Below, piece by piece: positions 15,563 to 25,279 of a stretch of 64,000 bases of DNA (the stretch's first letter is position 1; the number at the start of each line of letters is the position of its first letter). Location of the stretch: positions 62,001 through 126,000 of the forward strand of contig NZ_JAKGAO010000004.1 in NCBI RefSeq assembly GCF_021532315.1, in the 5' to 3' direction. Source of the stretch: Paenibacillus tarimensis. GTDB lineage: Bacteria > Bacillota > Bacilli > Paenibacillales > Paenibacillaceae. Below the pieces are notes generated by a model that worked only from the letters and a program-made list of their open reading frames with translations, was not told where the DNA came from and made no database searches. The translations under genes were made by a program, and so were the position numbers.

Positions 15563-15673
15563 ATGGGGAAACGTAAGTCTTCTCCGCGGTTGTCTACGGC
15601 ATCTCTCGACGCCGATAATGTAAGGATGGCCAAAGACGGCAGTTATTATACATATTGTCCTAAAATTAAATAA
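15563..15673 (+). CDS. Possible 36-residue small protein
   Basis: A short frame (MGKRKSSPRLSTASLDADNV...YYTYCPKIK) in an otherwise empty gap of about 310 bases. It has a balanced, protein-like composition with basic ends and a C-terminal aromatic/Cys patch, but only a weak GGA/AGAG upstream. I know no homologue. It lies downstream of a terminator and upstream of the rsmD promoter. Confidence 0.3.
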   Translation: MGKRKSSPRLSTASLDADNVRMAKDGSYYTYCPKIK

Positions 15674-15729
15674 AAAGCTGCCGGATAAGGCATGATTAAG
15701 ACCTGTATAAGGCCTGTTATGTCAGGCGG

Positions 15730-15757
15730 TTGCACGGCGTGCAAAATATGGTACGAT
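15730..15757 (+). promoter_or_regulatory. Candidate sigma-A promoter for rsmD-coaD
   Basis: TTGCAC (15730-15735) and TACGAT (15752-15757) are separated by 16 bases. The predicted start near 15764 is about 30 bases before the rsmD GTG. Confidence 0.5.
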
Positions 15758-15794
15758 AGCTAGTACAGCTAGCAGAGGCAAGGGGGTATTGGTT

Positions 15795-16385
15795 GTGAGA
15801 GTAATTGCGGGCGAAGCCAGAGGACGCAGCTTGAAGGCAGTCCCCGGCAGCCATACACGTCCGACCACAGATAAAGTTAAGGAAGCAATGTTCAGTATGA
15901 TCGGGCCATTCTTCGAAGGAGGAACGGCGCTGGATCTGTTTGCGGGCACAGGAGGGCTGGGCATTGAAGCGCTTAGCCGCGGCATGGAGCTCGCAATCTT
16001 CGTGGACAGCGACAGGCGGAGCGTGGAGATTATAAAGTCCAATTTAGAAGCAGCGCGTATGAAAGAGCACGCGGAGGTATATTGCAACTCGGCTGATCGG
16101 GCCATCCGGACCTTGGAGAAGCGGGATATCCGGTTTAATCTTGTGTTTCTTGATCCGCCATACCGGATGAAGAATGCGGACGAGCTTATGCTGGAGCTGG
16201 CTGCCCGCGGTCTGCTTGCCGAGGATGCGACGCTGGTTGTCGAGCATGAATCAGGACATCGTTATCCCGAAACGTTCGGAGATTTCCAGCAGCGCAGATT
16301 AGCTCTGTACGGCGAAACAGCAGTGGCTATATATCATTACGGGCCGATTGGCGAGAGAGGCGGCATGGCAGATGATGGAGAATGA
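15795..16385 (+). CDS. rsmD: 16S rRNA (guanine(966)-N(2))-methyltransferase
   Basis: A 196-residue SAM-dependent methyltransferase. Motif I is [17 protein letters not shown] (47-63) and the catalytic N-6/N-2 amino-methylase motif is DPPY (120-123). It methylates G966 of 16S rRNA in the 30S head. I prefer GTG 15795, with AAGGGGG 8 bases upstream, over TTG 15789, which is only 2 bases from it. The 3' end overlaps coaD, a conserved pairing in Firmicutes. Confidence 0.94.
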   Translation: MRVIAGEARGRSLKAVPGSHTRPTTDKVKEAMFSMIGPFFEGGTALDLFAGTGGLGIEALSRGMELAIFVDSDRRSVEIIKSNLEAARMKEHAEVYCNSADRAIRTLEKRDIRFNLVFLDPPYRMKNADELMLELAARGLLAEDATLVVEHESGHRYPETFGDFQQRRLALYGETAVAIYHYGPIGERGGMADDGE

Positions 16386-16872
16386 ATGTCCCCAGAGGAT
16401 TGCGGTTTACCCTGGCAGCTTTGACCCGGTCACATTAGGGCATCTGGATATTATACAGCGTGCGTCCAAGCAGTTTGACCGGTTGATTGTGGCTGTACTT
16501 AATAATACAAGCAAGAACCCGCTGTTTTCAGTGGAAGAGCGTAAGACGCTGCTTGCCCAGGTTACACGGAGTATGCCAAATGTGGAAATCGACAGCTTCC
16601 GCGATTTGCTGGTCCGTTACATGCAGAGCAGGCAGGCTAATGTCATTATCAGGGGAATACGGTCGGTGTCGGATTTTGAATATGAGCTCCAGCTTGCTTC
16701 CACTAACCATCAGCTGGACAGCGAGATTGAGACGATTTTTATGATGACCAATCCCAAATTTTCTTACCTTAGCTCAAGCATCGTCAAGGAAATCGCCAGG
16801 TTCCAGGGCAATGTGCATGACTTGGTGCCGGCAGAGGTGGAGGCGGCACTGCTGGATAAGTACCGGGTATAG
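16372..16872 (+). CDS. coaD: Phosphopantetheine adenylyltransferase
   Basis: A 166-residue nucleotidyltransferase for the fourth step of coenzyme A synthesis (4'-phosphopantetheine + ATP to dephospho-CoA). [15 protein letters not shown] holds the T/HxGH-type motif (His24). [12 protein letters not shown] and [13 protein letters not shown] are the other active-site elements. ATG 16372 or 16375 are equally possible; both lie inside the rsmD 3' end, so the genes are coupled. The stop is 4 bases from the convergent ylbJ stop. Confidence 0.95.
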   Translation: MMENECPQRIAVYPGSFDPVTLGHLDIIQRASKQFDRLIVAVLNNTSKNPLFSVEERKTLLAQVTRSMPNVEIDSFRDLLVRYMQSRQANVIIRGIRSVSDFEYELQLASTNHQLDSEIETIFMMTNPKFSYLSSSIVKEIARFQGNVHDLVPAEVEAALLDKYRV

Positions 16873-16875
16873 AAG

Positions 16876-18084
16876 TTACCGGCCTGTATGCTTCATGTGA
16901 ACAAGCAGGGATAAGATGGCCATTATGCCAATTATGCATGCCAACAGGGCTGCACTAGCAGCAGCGGGGAACCAGAGACCGGGTATGCCCGCAAAAGATA
17001 TCGAGCCGCCTTGGGAGGCGAACACGGCTTCTGTTATGCCGTCCCAGCGGATAACCACAGGCTCCAGCTGTTCCCACATCCGGCTGAGCGGCTTCCACAG
17101 CATGAACGTGCTTCCAAATGCAAGTATGGCATGCAGCAGCTTTCCGCGAAGAAGCGGGGCAAACCGGAGTCCGGCTGCAGTTAGGCTGCTCTGTGCGCTG
17201 AGAAGAGCAGCCATGCCGCTCCAGGCCAGAAAGGCGGACAAGGAAGCGGCTGCCAGCGGTGCTCCCCATTCAGCGAAATGACCGGCGATATCATAAGCGC
17301 CGAGATGGACTTCGAACAGTCCCGGATATATAAGCAGCTCCATCTGCCCGGGGAGAAGCCGCTGCAGGAGACCGATTAGAACAGAACCGGCGATCATAAA
17401 GCCGCCGATCAACAGCAGCTTCTGGACGCTGGCAGAGATAGCCTCTCCGAGCGCCTTGCCGAAGCTGCGGCCATCGCGCTCCTGTGCTTCCTGCATCGCT
17501 GCGAGGGCCATCCTCAATCTTGAGGGGCGGGCCGCAGAACGGAGAAGCTTCGAACCAGTGGAAGCAGCTGATTGGCCTCGGCTGCCGGGCAGACGGGCAG
17601 ACACGATGGCGGCCATTGCGCCGGACAGCCATACGGCAGCTGCTATTGTGAGGGCGGTGGAAGGCTGATGAAGGAAACCTGCCCCGATGACGACCAGCAT
17701 CAGAATCGGACTCGGCATATGGCTGAGCGCTACCAGCCGCTGTGCTTCCGGGCCGCTGAGCATTCCTCTGTTTTTCATGGAAGCTGCAGCATCCGGTCCT
17801 GAAGGGAAGCCGGCTGTCCAGCCGAGGGCGACTACCCACCCTGCGCAGCCGGGAATGCGAAACAGTTTGTACATTAGCGGATCCAGCAGCACACCTAGGG
17901 CATGGATGGCGCCGAAGGCAAGCAGCAGCTCGGATAAAGCGTAAAAGGGCAGCAGTCCGGGGAATACAATTTTCCACCAGACGGACAGGCCTTGAACGGC
18001 AGACTGAAAGGATTCACCCGGGCTTTGGATGATAGCGGCAACAAGCGCAAGCATAACGGCTCCCACCATAATGGTTCGCAACAT
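16876..18084 (-). CDS. ylbJ: Sporulation integral membrane protein YlbJ
   Basis: A 402-residue polytopic membrane protein with about eight hydrophobic helices and the YlbJ-typical segments FPGLLPFYALSELLL and GWTAGFPSGPDAAASMKNRG. YlbJ is needed for spore cortex formation in Bacillus and belongs to the nucleoside-recognition/gate-domain superfamily. ATG 18084 has AGGAGGG 9 bases upstream; the frame continues further upstream without a start signal. It is divergent from the ylbL-like protease gene. Confidence 0.92.
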   Translation of the reverse strand: MLRTIMVGAVMLALVAAIIQSPGESFQSAVQGLSVWWKIVFPGLLPFYALSELLLAFGAIHALGVLLDPLMYKLFRIPGCAGWVVALGWTAGFPSGPDAAASMKNRGMLSGPEAQRLVALSHMPSPILMLVVIGAGFLHQPSTALTIAAAVWLSGAMAAIVSARLPGSRGQSAASTGSKLLRSAARPSRLRMALAAMQEAQERDGRSFGKALGEAISASVQKLLLIGGFMIAGSVLIGLLQRLLPGQMELLIYPGLFEVHLGAYDIAGHFAEWGAPLAAASLSAFLAWSGMAALLSAQSSLTAAGLRFAPLLRGKLLHAILAFGSTFMLWKPLSRMWEQLEPVVIRWDGITEAVFASQGGSISFAGIPGLWFPAAASAALLACIIGIMAILSLLVHMKHTGR

Positions 18085-18215
18085 ACTCAGCTTCCCTCCT
18101 GTACGTGGAACGTGAAACTCCCGGCCGCAAGGGCGGGAGCAGCAGACTAGACAGACTATTGTCAATGTACGCGGACAAGCGGGGCTTTAGACCAGACATG
18201 AAAGGATAGGCTGCG

Positions 18216-19268
18216 GTGAACGGATTCAAGCTCAGGCGGCCTGCTGTTTCGCTCCCGCTTAAATGGGCGCTTGCGGCAGCGGTGCTGATGATTTTGCTAT
18301 TGTATGTACCGGCCCCTTATCTCGTCGCAGAACCGGGACCGGCACAGGAAGCTGCGACGCTGGTGCATGTGGCGGAGGAAGCGGGGCAGCGAGACAGCGG
18401 CTTTCTTGTCACAACCGTCTATATGGCGGGTAAGTCCAATTACTGGATGGTATTGCAGTCTCTGTGGAGGGACGACCTTGAATCCTATCCGCGTGATGAA
18501 ATATTGAAGGGCGGCACAATAGATGAATATGCCCAGCGGATGCATGTATTGATGGACAATTCACAGAGCAGTGCTGTTGAGGCGGCTTACCGGCAGGCGG
18601 GTATCTCATATGCAATCGGTACGAAGGAAATTGTGATTACAGACCCTGGTGATGGAACGGGCTTTGCTCCTGGAGACCGTATTACGGGGCTCAACGGCAC
18701 CTCGCTGTCTGATATCGGACAGCTGCTTGAACTGCTGAAGGCTGCCGATGAGGATAGCAGGCAATCCGCCTTACGCGTTGCTGTAGAGCGCAGGGGGATT
18801 AGTGCACAAGTAGAAGTGCCGAAGAGCGGAGTTCACCGAACGGAGAAGCTGGATGAGCAGGATCTCCCCGGTCTGCTGGGAGTTGGTGGGTTGACCGTGA
18901 TGAAGGCGGTCATGCCAGAAGATCCGGCCTTCCGGGTGGAGATAGAGGCGGGAGAGGTGGCCGGGCCTTCGGCAGGCCTGGCCTTCGCGCTTGAAATTTA
19001 CGACAGGCTGACTGGCGGGAAGCTGGCTGAAGGCCGAAAAATAGCTGCTACCGGTACAATCAGTCCCGACGGCACAGTGGGTGCCATCGGGGGAGCGGCG
19101 CTCAAGGTAATTGCTGCAGAGCGGGCAGGAGCCCAAATGTTTCTGGTGCCGAAAGGGAACTATAAGGAAGCAGCACGGCAGGCGGAAGCGATCGGAACCC
19201 GCATGATGATTATCCCGGTTGGTACTCTGGCAGAAGCACTTGTAGGGCTTGACGCTAATGGCTTGTGA
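18216..19268 (+). CDS. ylbL: YlbL/SepM-type Lon-like membrane protease with PDZ domain
   Basis: A 350-residue protein. One N-terminal transmembrane segment (~15-33) is followed by a PDZ domain (~130-200, FAPGDRITGLNG) and a Lon-type protease domain with the catalytic Ser252 in AGPSAGL and Lys297 in GGAALKVIA. It acts outside the membrane; relatives process a peptide pheromone (SepM) or take part in DNA-damage recovery (YlbL). The start is GTG with AAAGGA upstream. It is divergent from ylbJ and convergent with ylbM, the usual ylb neighbourhood. Confidence 0.92.
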   Translation: MNGFKLRRPAVSLPLKWALAAAVLMILLLYVPAPYLVAEPGPAQEAATLVHVAEEAGQRDSGFLVTTVYMAGKSNYWMVLQSLWRDDLESYPRDEILKGGTIDEYAQRMHVLMDNSQSSAVEAAYRQAGISYAIGTKEIVITDPGDGTGFAPGDRITGLNGTSLSDIGQLLELLKAADEDSRQSALRVAVERRGISAQVEVPKSGVHRTEKLDEQDLPGLLGVGGLTVMKAVMPEDPAFRVEIEAGEVAGPSAGLAFALEIYDRLTGGKLAEGRKIAATGTISPDGTVGAIGGAALKVIAAERAGAQMFLVPKGNYKEAARQAEAIGTRMMIIPVGTLAEALVGLDANGL

Positions 19269-19291
19269 ACCTTTGTGGCATATTGGGCCGG

Positions 19292-20533
19292 TTAAACGAT
19301 AATCGGAGCGTCAAAATAATCACGGAACAGATCGGGCGGGCCTGCATTGCCAAAAGCAAGGGCATAGACCGCGCCTGCTTTTGTATCCAAATCCAGCATC
19401 CGGAAGGCAGCCGGGGGCCTTGCCGCGCTGTGCAGCACCGGAAGGGAAGCAGTAGTCCTCATTTGCTTGAGCAGGGCTCTGCCTTTGTCCGTAAAACCCA
19501 GTACCCGGATATATTCAACGCCGGAGGCCAGGCTCGCGGCTGTAAAATCCTGCTTCCGGTGGCCGAGCAGAATGGCGAGCAGGGCACGTTGGAGCCTCGT
19601 CCGGGTATACCTTTTGGTTTTGAGCGCTTCCATTAAGGAGTCAAACTCGAGCGAGGGAAGGGTTGGGATGGCCTGCTTGATGCGGTATTCCAGCCCTTCA
19701 TTCACCTCCCGGTAAGCGGCCAGCTCGTCCGGGCTGCTGCGTACAATTTCATGCAGGAGCCTGGGCAGGAAGCCGTTCCAGTCAATCGGTGCCCGGTGCG
19801 CTTCCCATTCCTGCTTAAGCAGCCGCAGGGAAGCCGGCGGTACGTAAGCTGCGATCGCTTCAGGTTTCAGGTGTTCGGCCAGCAGCCTGCGTAGAGCGGT
19901 GGCGCTGGCTATAGCGTTATCTGATATGCTCTCTTCATGGTAGCCTGCTTTCTCTCTCTTGACCGTATAAGGCACGATTGAGCTCCCGATCTTTTCCAGT
20001 GCGATTAAGTAGTGAAGGCCCAGCGTGTTGTTCGGCTCCTGCAGCGGGAAATCTGCAGCCTTGCTGAGCCCTAGGCCGGATAAGTAAGAACGAACGGCTG
20101 AGCTGTAGGCGGCAGGGTAATTGCTGCCTGACTGCAGCGCGGCTGCGAGCAGAGCACGGAAATCCTCCGGCTCGGCGGCCAGCATGCCGGCAATGCGGCG
20201 AAGCGTGTCGATATCCCCGGTCTCGCTTCCGAAGCACAGCGTGTCCACGATACCTGTGGCATGAAGGAGGGAGACGGCACCGTGCGCAAACCATTGAGCC
20301 GCATTCGTTGCATAGGCGACCGGAAGCTCAATGATTAGGTCACACCCGCTGCGGAGGGCAGTTTCGGCCCGGGCCCATTTGCTCAGCAAAGCCGGTTCTC
20401 CGCGCTGCAGGAACGGCCCGCTCATGACGGCTACCACAGCCTCCGCGCCTGTCAGCCGCACGGACTGCTGCAGATGATAAAGATGGCCGTTATGAAACGG
20501 GTTGTATTCCACAATCACGCCGACAGTGCGCAT
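19292..20533 (-). CDS. tmcAL: tRNA(Met) cytidine acetate ligase (TmcAL/YlbM)
   Basis: A 413-residue protein with an N-terminal nucleotidyltransferase HxGH motif (VEYNPFHNGHLYHL). It has the TmcAL features MSGPFLQRGEPALLSKW and NTLGLHYL. In Bacillus it makes N4-acetylcytidine at the wobble base of elongator tRNA-Met from acetate and ATP. ATG 20533 has GGAGGG 6 bases upstream; an ATG seven codons earlier lacks an RBS. It is divergent from yceD-rpmF. Confidence 0.93.
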   Translation of the reverse strand: MRTVGVIVEYNPFHNGHLYHLQQSVRLTGAEAVVAVMSGPFLQRGEPALLSKWARAETALRSGCDLIIELPVAYATNAAQWFAHGAVSLLHATGIVDTLCFGSETGDIDTLRRIAGMLAAEPEDFRALLAAALQSGSNYPAAYSSAVRSYLSGLGLSKAADFPLQEPNNTLGLHYLIALEKIGSSIVPYTVKREKAGYHEESISDNAIASATALRRLLAEHLKPEAIAAYVPPASLRLLKQEWEAHRAPIDWNGFLPRLLHEIVRSSPDELAAYREVNEGLEYRIKQAIPTLPSLEFDSLMEALKTKRYTRTRLQRALLAILLGHRKQDFTAASLASGVEYIRVLGFTDKGRALLKQMRTTASLPVLHSAARPPAAFRMLDLDTKAGAVYALAFGNAGPPDLFRDYFDAPIIV

Positions 20534-20690
20534 AACGATCCCTCCATCATTCATATTTCTTGCATTTTGCAGGCTGCTAATGCTATTCTACCAGAACCGC
20601 GGTCATCGGCGGGACTGATGCCGGCAGACCCGCAAGTAATCGGATGACTGTTCATCCGACATACAAAGAATATATCACGCTCTGAAATTG

Positions 20691-20720
20691 TTGACAAAAC
20701 CTGTGCCTGATCGATATAAT
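20691..20720 (+). promoter_or_regulatory. Sigma-A promoter of yceD-rpmF
   Basis: Consensus TTGACA (20691-20696) and TATAAT (20715-20720) with 18-bp spacing. The start near 20727 is about 22 bases before the yceD GTG. Confidence 0.85.
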
Positions 20721-20748
20721 AATCTTTGTTTGTTTGGAGTGATGACTC

Positions 20749-21255
20749 GTGAATATTCATATGCAGGAAACGTTAAAGGGAAAAACCCACACGTTCGACA
20801 CCGAGCTTGACGTTTCGTCACTGGTGGATGGAAGGCGCGATGTAATCCGGAGCAGTCCTTTGAAGGTGCGCCTTGAAGCCCGCTCCGAGAGCGGTGCCGT
20901 TCAGGTGGAGGGCGGGCTGGACATTGATCTTGAGATGTCCTGTTCTAGATGCCTTAAACCGACTACTGCCCACATTGCGGTGCCGTTCCAAGAACAGTTC
21001 AAACCGGCCTCAGCTGTCACGGCTGCTGAAGTCGAGGAAGACGAGGTTATCCCGGTTGACGGAGAATGGCTCAATCTTCAGCCTTATGTTGAACAAGCGC
21101 TGCTGCTTGAACTGCCTTTTGCCCCGCTGTGCGGTGAAGACTGCAAGGGGTTATGTGCTGAATGCGGGTCTGATCTCAATGAAGGGGAGTGCGGCTGCTC
21201 CCGTGAAGTGATCGATCCAAGGCTTGCAGGGCTCAAGGATTTCTTTAAATCGTAA
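20749..21255 (+). CDS. yceD: YceD family (DUF177) metal-binding protein
   Basis: A 168-residue protein of the DUF177/YceD family, linked to 23S rRNA accumulation. Two cysteine pairs are visible: CSRC in the middle and CGEDCKGLCAECGSDLNEGECGC near the C-terminus, likely a zinc site. The start is GTG with GGAG upstream. The rpmF start is 64 bases downstream, the conserved yceD-rpmF pair. Confidence 0.9.
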   Translation: MNIHMQETLKGKTHTFDTELDVSSLVDGRRDVIRSSPLKVRLEARSESGAVQVEGGLDIDLEMSCSRCLKPTTAHIAVPFQEQFKPASAVTAAEVEEDEVIPVDGEWLNLQPYVEQALLLELPFAPLCGEDCKGLCAECGSDLNEGECGCSREVIDPRLAGLKDFFKS

Positions 21256-21319
21256 GCTGTTGATGGATAGAGCAAGGGGCAGGACACGATCCTGCTAGTC
21301 TTTGAAGGAGGTGGGAAAC

Positions 21320-21493
21320 ATGGCAGTACCACAAAGAAGAACATCCAAAACTCGCCGCGACAAACGTCGTACGCACTTCAAGCTGGCGGTTCCAGGCATG
21401 GTTAAATGCGAGCAGTGCGGAGAGTTGAAGCTGGCTCATCGCGTTTGTAAGGTTTGCGGACATTACAAGGCAAGAGAGATCATTAAGCAATAG
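21320..21493 (+). CDS. rpmF: 50S ribosomal protein L32
   Basis: A 57-residue protein, [22 protein letters not shown] at the N-terminus and a zinc-ribbon CEQC...CKVC. Because all four cysteines are present this is the zinc-binding (C+) form. AAGGAGGTGGG precedes the ATG; upstream in-frame codons lack an RBS. A strong terminator follows the stop. Confidence 0.97.
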   Translation: MAVPQRRTSKTRRDKRRTHFKLAVPGMVKCEQCGELKLAHRVCKVCGHYKAREIIKQ

Positions 21494-21507
21494 TTTTGAC
21501 AAGAGAG

Positions 21508-21544
21508 TAGTACTTCATCTTAGGATGGGGTGCTATTTTTTTTG
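21508..21544 (+). terminator. Rho-independent terminator of yceD-rpmF
   Basis: A fully paired 12-bp stem (21508-21519 with 21524-21535, several G·U pairs) with a TTAG loop, followed by nine T. Confidence 0.92.
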
Positions 21545-21596
21545 TCCATAGAATGATAGGTGTGAAATCCTGTGGTAAATGGGTCTTGCTTTTCCA

Positions 21597-21625
21597 TTGC
21601 TTCCCCGTTTAATATTCTTTATACT
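21597..21625 (+). promoter_or_regulatory. Sigma-A promoter of the fapR operon
   Basis: TTGCTT (21597-21602), 17-bp spacer, TATACT (21620-21625). The predicted start near 21632 falls inside the FapR-like operator. Confidence 0.7.
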
Positions 21626-21627
21626 GG

Positions 21628-21647
21628 ATTAGTACCAGGTGATAGTA
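21628..21647 (+). promoter_or_regulatory. FapR operator
   Basis: ATTAGTACCAGGTGATAGTA carries the TTAGTACC half-site of the FapR operator. Its core forms an imperfect inverted repeat (TAGTACC-A-GGTGATA). It covers the predicted start of transcription upstream of fapR itself, the position expected for autorepression relieved by malonyl-CoA. The right half is degenerate. Confidence 0.7.
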
Positions 21648-21717
21648 GCAGCTGCCGATATTTTGTCATGTTTATACATATCGCTGCTTAATAATAATAT
21701 AGAGGGCGGTGCGGACC

Positions 21718-22317
21718 ATGGAGCGTCTGCCAAAACGGCAGCGGCACCAGCAGCTGTCCCGACTGGTCGAAGAAAATCCGTTCATGACAGACCGGGAACT
21801 GACCCGGCTGCTGAAGGTAAGCATTCAAACGATTCGTCTGGACCGGATGGAGCTGGGTATTCCGGAGCTGCGTGAACGATTGAAGCTGATGGCCGAGCGT
21901 TCTTATGATGCGGTTCGTTCGCTTCCTCTCCATGAGGTAATCGGCGACATCGTCGATCTGCAGCTGGACAAGAGCGGTATTTCACTTTTCGAAATCCGTG
22001 AAGAACACGTATTTTCCAGGACAGGCATTGCCCGTGGGCATCACGTTTTTGCTCAGGCAAATTCACTTGCTGTAGCCGTTATTAATGATGAAATCGCACT
22101 GACAGCAGCGGCCGACATCCGGTTTGTCCGTCAGGTTAAGCTTGGCGAGAAGTGTATTGCCAAGGCATACGTGAGATCAGGCGGCAGGAGCAAGGCGAAG
22201 GTGGAGGTGTTCACCTACGTGGGAGAGGAAATGGTGTTCCAAGGCCACTTTATTATCTATCGTTCAGCAGGGGAGCAGGTCATCGAAGGAGGAGACGAAC
22301 GTGCGGATCGCAATTGA
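21718..22317 (+). CDS. fapR: Fatty acid and phospholipid biosynthesis repressor FapR
   Basis: A 199-residue regulator. The N-terminal DeoR-like HTH is at ~20-50 (DRELTRLLKVSIQTIRLDRMELGIPELR). The C-terminal hot-dog effector domain (~75-185, HVFSRTGIARGHHVFAQANSLAVAV) binds malonyl-CoA. It represses membrane lipid synthesis genes. ATG 21718 is taken as the start; GTG 21709 is too near the GAGG. It overlaps plsX, so repressor and first target are coupled. Confidence 0.94.
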   Translation: MERLPKRQRHQQLSRLVEENPFMTDRELTRLLKVSIQTIRLDRMELGIPELRERLKLMAERSYDAVRSLPLHEVIGDIVDLQLDKSGISLFEIREEHVFSRTGIARGHHVFAQANSLAVAVINDEIALTAAADIRFVRQVKLGEKCIAKAYVRSGGRSKAKVEVFTYVGEEMVFQGHFIIYRSAGEQVIEGGDERADRN

Positions 22318-23290
22318 CGCTATGGGGGGCGATCACGCACCGGCTGAAATCGTCAAGGGCGCGGTTCAGGCGGCTGCGGAATGGAAGGATACCGTTATAG
22401 TACTGGTTGGAGACCGGGAGCGGATTGAACCCTATCTGGCCGGACAGGCGCAGGCCAATCTCGAGATCCGGCATGCTGCCGAGCAGATTGGACCGGATGA
22501 GGAGCCTGTGCGCGCGGTAAGACGGAAGAAGGATTCTTCTATGGTTGTTGCAGGTAAAATGGTGCGCGAAGGGGAAGCGGATGCCATGATATCCGCTGGT
22601 AACACGGGGGCGCTGATGACAACGGGACTGCTTGTCGTTGGGCGGATTGAAGGCATTGAGCGTCCGGGGCTGGCGCCTATGCTGCCGACTGCTGATAACA
22701 AAGGCATGCTGGCGCTTGATTTGGGTGCCAACATGGATGCAAAGCCGGAGCATCTGCTCCAGTATGCCCTGATGGGCAGCATCTACCGCTCGAGCGTTCA
22801 CGGCATAGCCAAGCCGCGCGTCGGCTTGCTAAATGTTGGCAGCGAAGCCGCCAAGGGCAATGAATTGACCAAGGCGGCATATGAGCTGCTGGACAAGGCA
22901 CCGATTCATTTTGTCGGCAATGTCGAGTCCCGAGATGTGCTCCAGCGAACCTGTGATGTGCTGGTATGCGACGGATTTGCCGGCAATATACTGCTGAAGG
23001 CGATGGAAGGCACGGCCAGCATGGTTATGGGGGCGCTGAAGGAAGAGTTTACGCGGAACTGGCGCACCAAGCTGGCGGCAGCCATCATGCTGCCGGGGCT
23101 GCGCGGGCTGCGCGATAAAATGGATTACAAGGAGCATGGCGGTGCTCCGCTACTTGGCGTGAACGGGTTGGTGATCAAGAGCCATGGCTCCTCCGATGCC
23201 AGAGCGGTCAAAAATGCAGTCAGACAAGCCAGAATTGCGCTGCAGGGTCAGTTGATCCGTTCGATTAAGGCTGAAATCAGCGGGAAATGA
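22301..23290 (+). CDS. plsX: Phosphate acyltransferase PlsX
   Basis: A 329-residue soluble enzyme that turns acyl-ACP into acyl-phosphate for phospholipid synthesis. It starts with the family hallmark [13 protein letters not shown] and includes [10 protein letters not shown] and FVGNVESRD. The start is GTG with AAGGAGGAG 7 bases upstream, overlapping fapR by 17 bases. It is the second gene of the FapR-controlled operon. Confidence 0.96.
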   Translation: MRIAIDAMGGDHAPAEIVKGAVQAAAEWKDTVIVLVGDRERIEPYLAGQAQANLEIRHAAEQIGPDEEPVRAVRRKKDSSMVVAGKMVREGEADAMISAGNTGALMTTGLLVVGRIEGIERPGLAPMLPTADNKGMLALDLGANMDAKPEHLLQYALMGSIYRSSVHGIAKPRVGLLNVGSEAAKGNELTKAAYELLDKAPIHFVGNVESRDVLQRTCDVLVCDGFAGNILLKAMEGTASMVMGALKEEFTRNWRTKLAAAIMLPGLRGLRDKMDYKEHGGAPLLGVNGLVIKSHGSSDARAVKNAVRQARIALQGQLIRSIKAEISGK

Positions 23291-23303
23291 GAGGTTGCTT
23301 TTG

Positions 23304-24290
23304 ATGAGTTTACAAGCAGTTGGCATACTTGGAACCGGTAAATATGTGCCGGAGAAAATTTTAACGAACCACGATCTGGAGCAGATGGTGGAAACGAATG
23401 ACGAGTGGATTGTTACCCGGACAGGCATTCGGGAGCGTAGAATCGCCTCACCGGAGGAAGCGACCTCCGATCTCGCATTTATGGCTTCGCAGGAGGCGCT
23501 TCGTAATGCCGGGATTGGCGCCGAGGAACTGGATCTTATAATTGTAGCGACGGTTACACCGGATAAATTTTTTCCTTCCACTGCCTGCCTGCTGCAGGAA
23601 CGCCTGGGTGCCCGCAAGGCCGCCGCATTTGACTTGTCGGCAGCCTGCTCGGGCTTCATTTACGGGCTGGCCAATGCAACCAGCATGATTGCGAGCGGCA
23701 TGTACAAGCATGTCCTCGTAGTGGGAGCGGAATGCCTGTCACGGATAACGGACTATACGGACCGCAATACCTGCATATTGTTTGGGGATGGGGCTGGCGC
23801 TGTTGTGCTTGGCCCTGTGGCTGAGGGACGCGGTTTCCGCTCCTTCGAGCTTGGTGCAGACGGCGGCGGCGGCGAACTCCTTAAGATTGACGGCGGGGGA
23901 TCCCGTATTCCTTTGGACAAGGATAGCACTGCGCAGAACAGGCACTACATTCAGATGGCCGGCAGCGAAGTGTTCAAGTTTGCGGTGCGGATCATGGGCA
24001 ACGCAGCTGAGGAGGCGCTCCGCAAGGCGGGTATTAACAAGTCGGATATTGATCTGCTGGTTCCGCATCAGGCGAATATTAGAATTATCCAGTCATCTCT
24101 TAACCGCCTTGAGCTGGAAGAAGATAAGTGCATGATCAATTTGGACAAGTACGGTAATGTATCCGCTGCTTCGATTCCAATCGCGCTTGCGGAAGCGGTT
24201 GAGCAGGGAAAGGTTTCCGAAGGTGATTGCGTTGTGCTTGTAGGCTTCGGGGGCGGACTGACCTGGGGCGCAACCGTGCTGATTTGGTAG
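23304..24290 (+). CDS. fabH: 3-oxoacyl-ACP synthase III (FabH)
   Basis: A 328-residue initiating condensing enzyme of type II fatty acid synthesis (acyl-CoA + malonyl-ACP). The catalytic triad is visible: Cys115 in SAACSGF, His255 in VPHQAN, Asn285 in [11 protein letters not shown] 23304 has GAGAGG about 9 bases upstream. In Gram-positives this enzyme selects branched primers; the sequence alone does not settle the specificity. Confidence 0.96.
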   Translation: MSLQAVGILGTGKYVPEKILTNHDLEQMVETNDEWIVTRTGIRERRIASPEEATSDLAFMASQEALRNAGIGAEELDLIIVATVTPDKFFPSTACLLQERLGARKAAAFDLSAACSGFIYGLANATSMIASGMYKHVLVVGAECLSRITDYTDRNTCILFGDGAGAVVLGPVAEGRGFRSFELGADGGGGELLKIDGGGSRIPLDKDSTAQNRHYIQMAGSEVFKFAVRIMGNAAEEALRKAGINKSDIDLLVPHQANIRIIQSSLNRLELEEDKCMINLDKYGNVSAASIPIALAEAVEQGKVSEGDCVVLVGFGGGLTWGATVLIW

Positions 24291-24308
24291 TGCAGGAGGT
24301 AATGGTAA

Positions 24309-25241
24309 ATGGGTAAAATAGCATTCGTATTCCCTGGCCAAGGGGCACAAACGGTCGGAATGGGTAAAGATGTTTATGAAGCATCCGAAGCAGGACGTTC
24401 GTTATTTAAGCGGGCGGATGAGGCGCTGGGCTTCAAGCTGTCCGATATTATCTTTGACGGCCCTGAAGCGGAGCTGAAGCAAACGGCCAATACACAGCCG
24501 GCACTGCTGACGGTTAGCCTGGCTCTGCTGGAACTTATTAAAGAGCGGGTTAAGCCGGATTATGTTGCCGGGCACAGCCTTGGTGAGTACAGCGCGCTTG
24601 CAGCAGCGGGTGTTCTCGCATTTGATGAAGCTGTTCGGGTTGTAAGGGCCAGAGGAGAATTCATGGAGTCTGCTGTACCGGGGGGGCAGGGAGCAATGGC
24701 TGCCGTTCTGGGTGCGGACCGTGAACAGCTCGCCGCGCTCTGCCAAGCGGTTTCGGGTGAAGCCGGAGCCGTTGAGCTGGCGAATGTGAACTGCCCGGGA
24801 CAAATCGTCGTCTCCGGTACGGCGGAAGGCATAGCCGCCATCGTTGAACGGGGCAAGGAAGCCGGGGCTAAACGGGTGATTCCGCTTGAAGTAAGCGGCC
24901 CGTTTCACTCTTCGCTCATGAAGCCGGCGGCTGACCGGCTGCAGCAGGTGCTGGAACAGGTTAATCTGAAGGATAGTGCGGTACCGGTTGTTGCTAACGT
25001 GACGGCAAGACCGGTACAGTCAGCTTCAGACATCCGGGGCCTGTTGACCGAGCAGGTCATATCTCCGGTTCTTTGGGAAGATACAATTGTCTGGCTGATT
25101 GAACACGGTGTGGATGAATTCATCGAGATCGGTCCTGGTACGGTGCTGGCTGGTCTCATTAAGAAGACGGACAAATCGGTGCGCGTGCGCTCGGTGAACA
25201 GCCTGACGGCTGCAGCTCAGCTGGTGGATGAGCTTCGCTGA
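24309..25241 (+). CDS. fabD: Malonyl-CoA:ACP transacylase
   Basis: A 310-residue acyltransferase that loads malonyl onto ACP. FPGQGAQ is at 8-14, the nucleophile Ser90 is in [10 protein letters not shown], and His201 is in GPFHSSLM. It starts 18 bases after fabH, with an AGGAGG RBS. Confidence 0.96.
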   Translation: MGKIAFVFPGQGAQTVGMGKDVYEASEAGRSLFKRADEALGFKLSDIIFDGPEAELKQTANTQPALLTVSLALLELIKERVKPDYVAGHSLGEYSALAAAGVLAFDEAVRVVRARGEFMESAVPGGQGAMAAVLGADREQLAALCQAVSGEAGAVELANVNCPGQIVVSGTAEGIAAIVERGKEAGAKRVIPLEVSGPFHSSLMKPAADRLQQVLEQVNLKDSAVPVVANVTARPVQSASDIRGLLTEQVISPVLWEDTIVWLIEHGVDEFIEIGPGTVLAGLIKKTDKSVRVRSVNSLTAAAQLVDELR

Positions 25242-25279
25242 AGCCGGCCGCTCCAGCTTTAATTGAAGGAGGGCAATCA

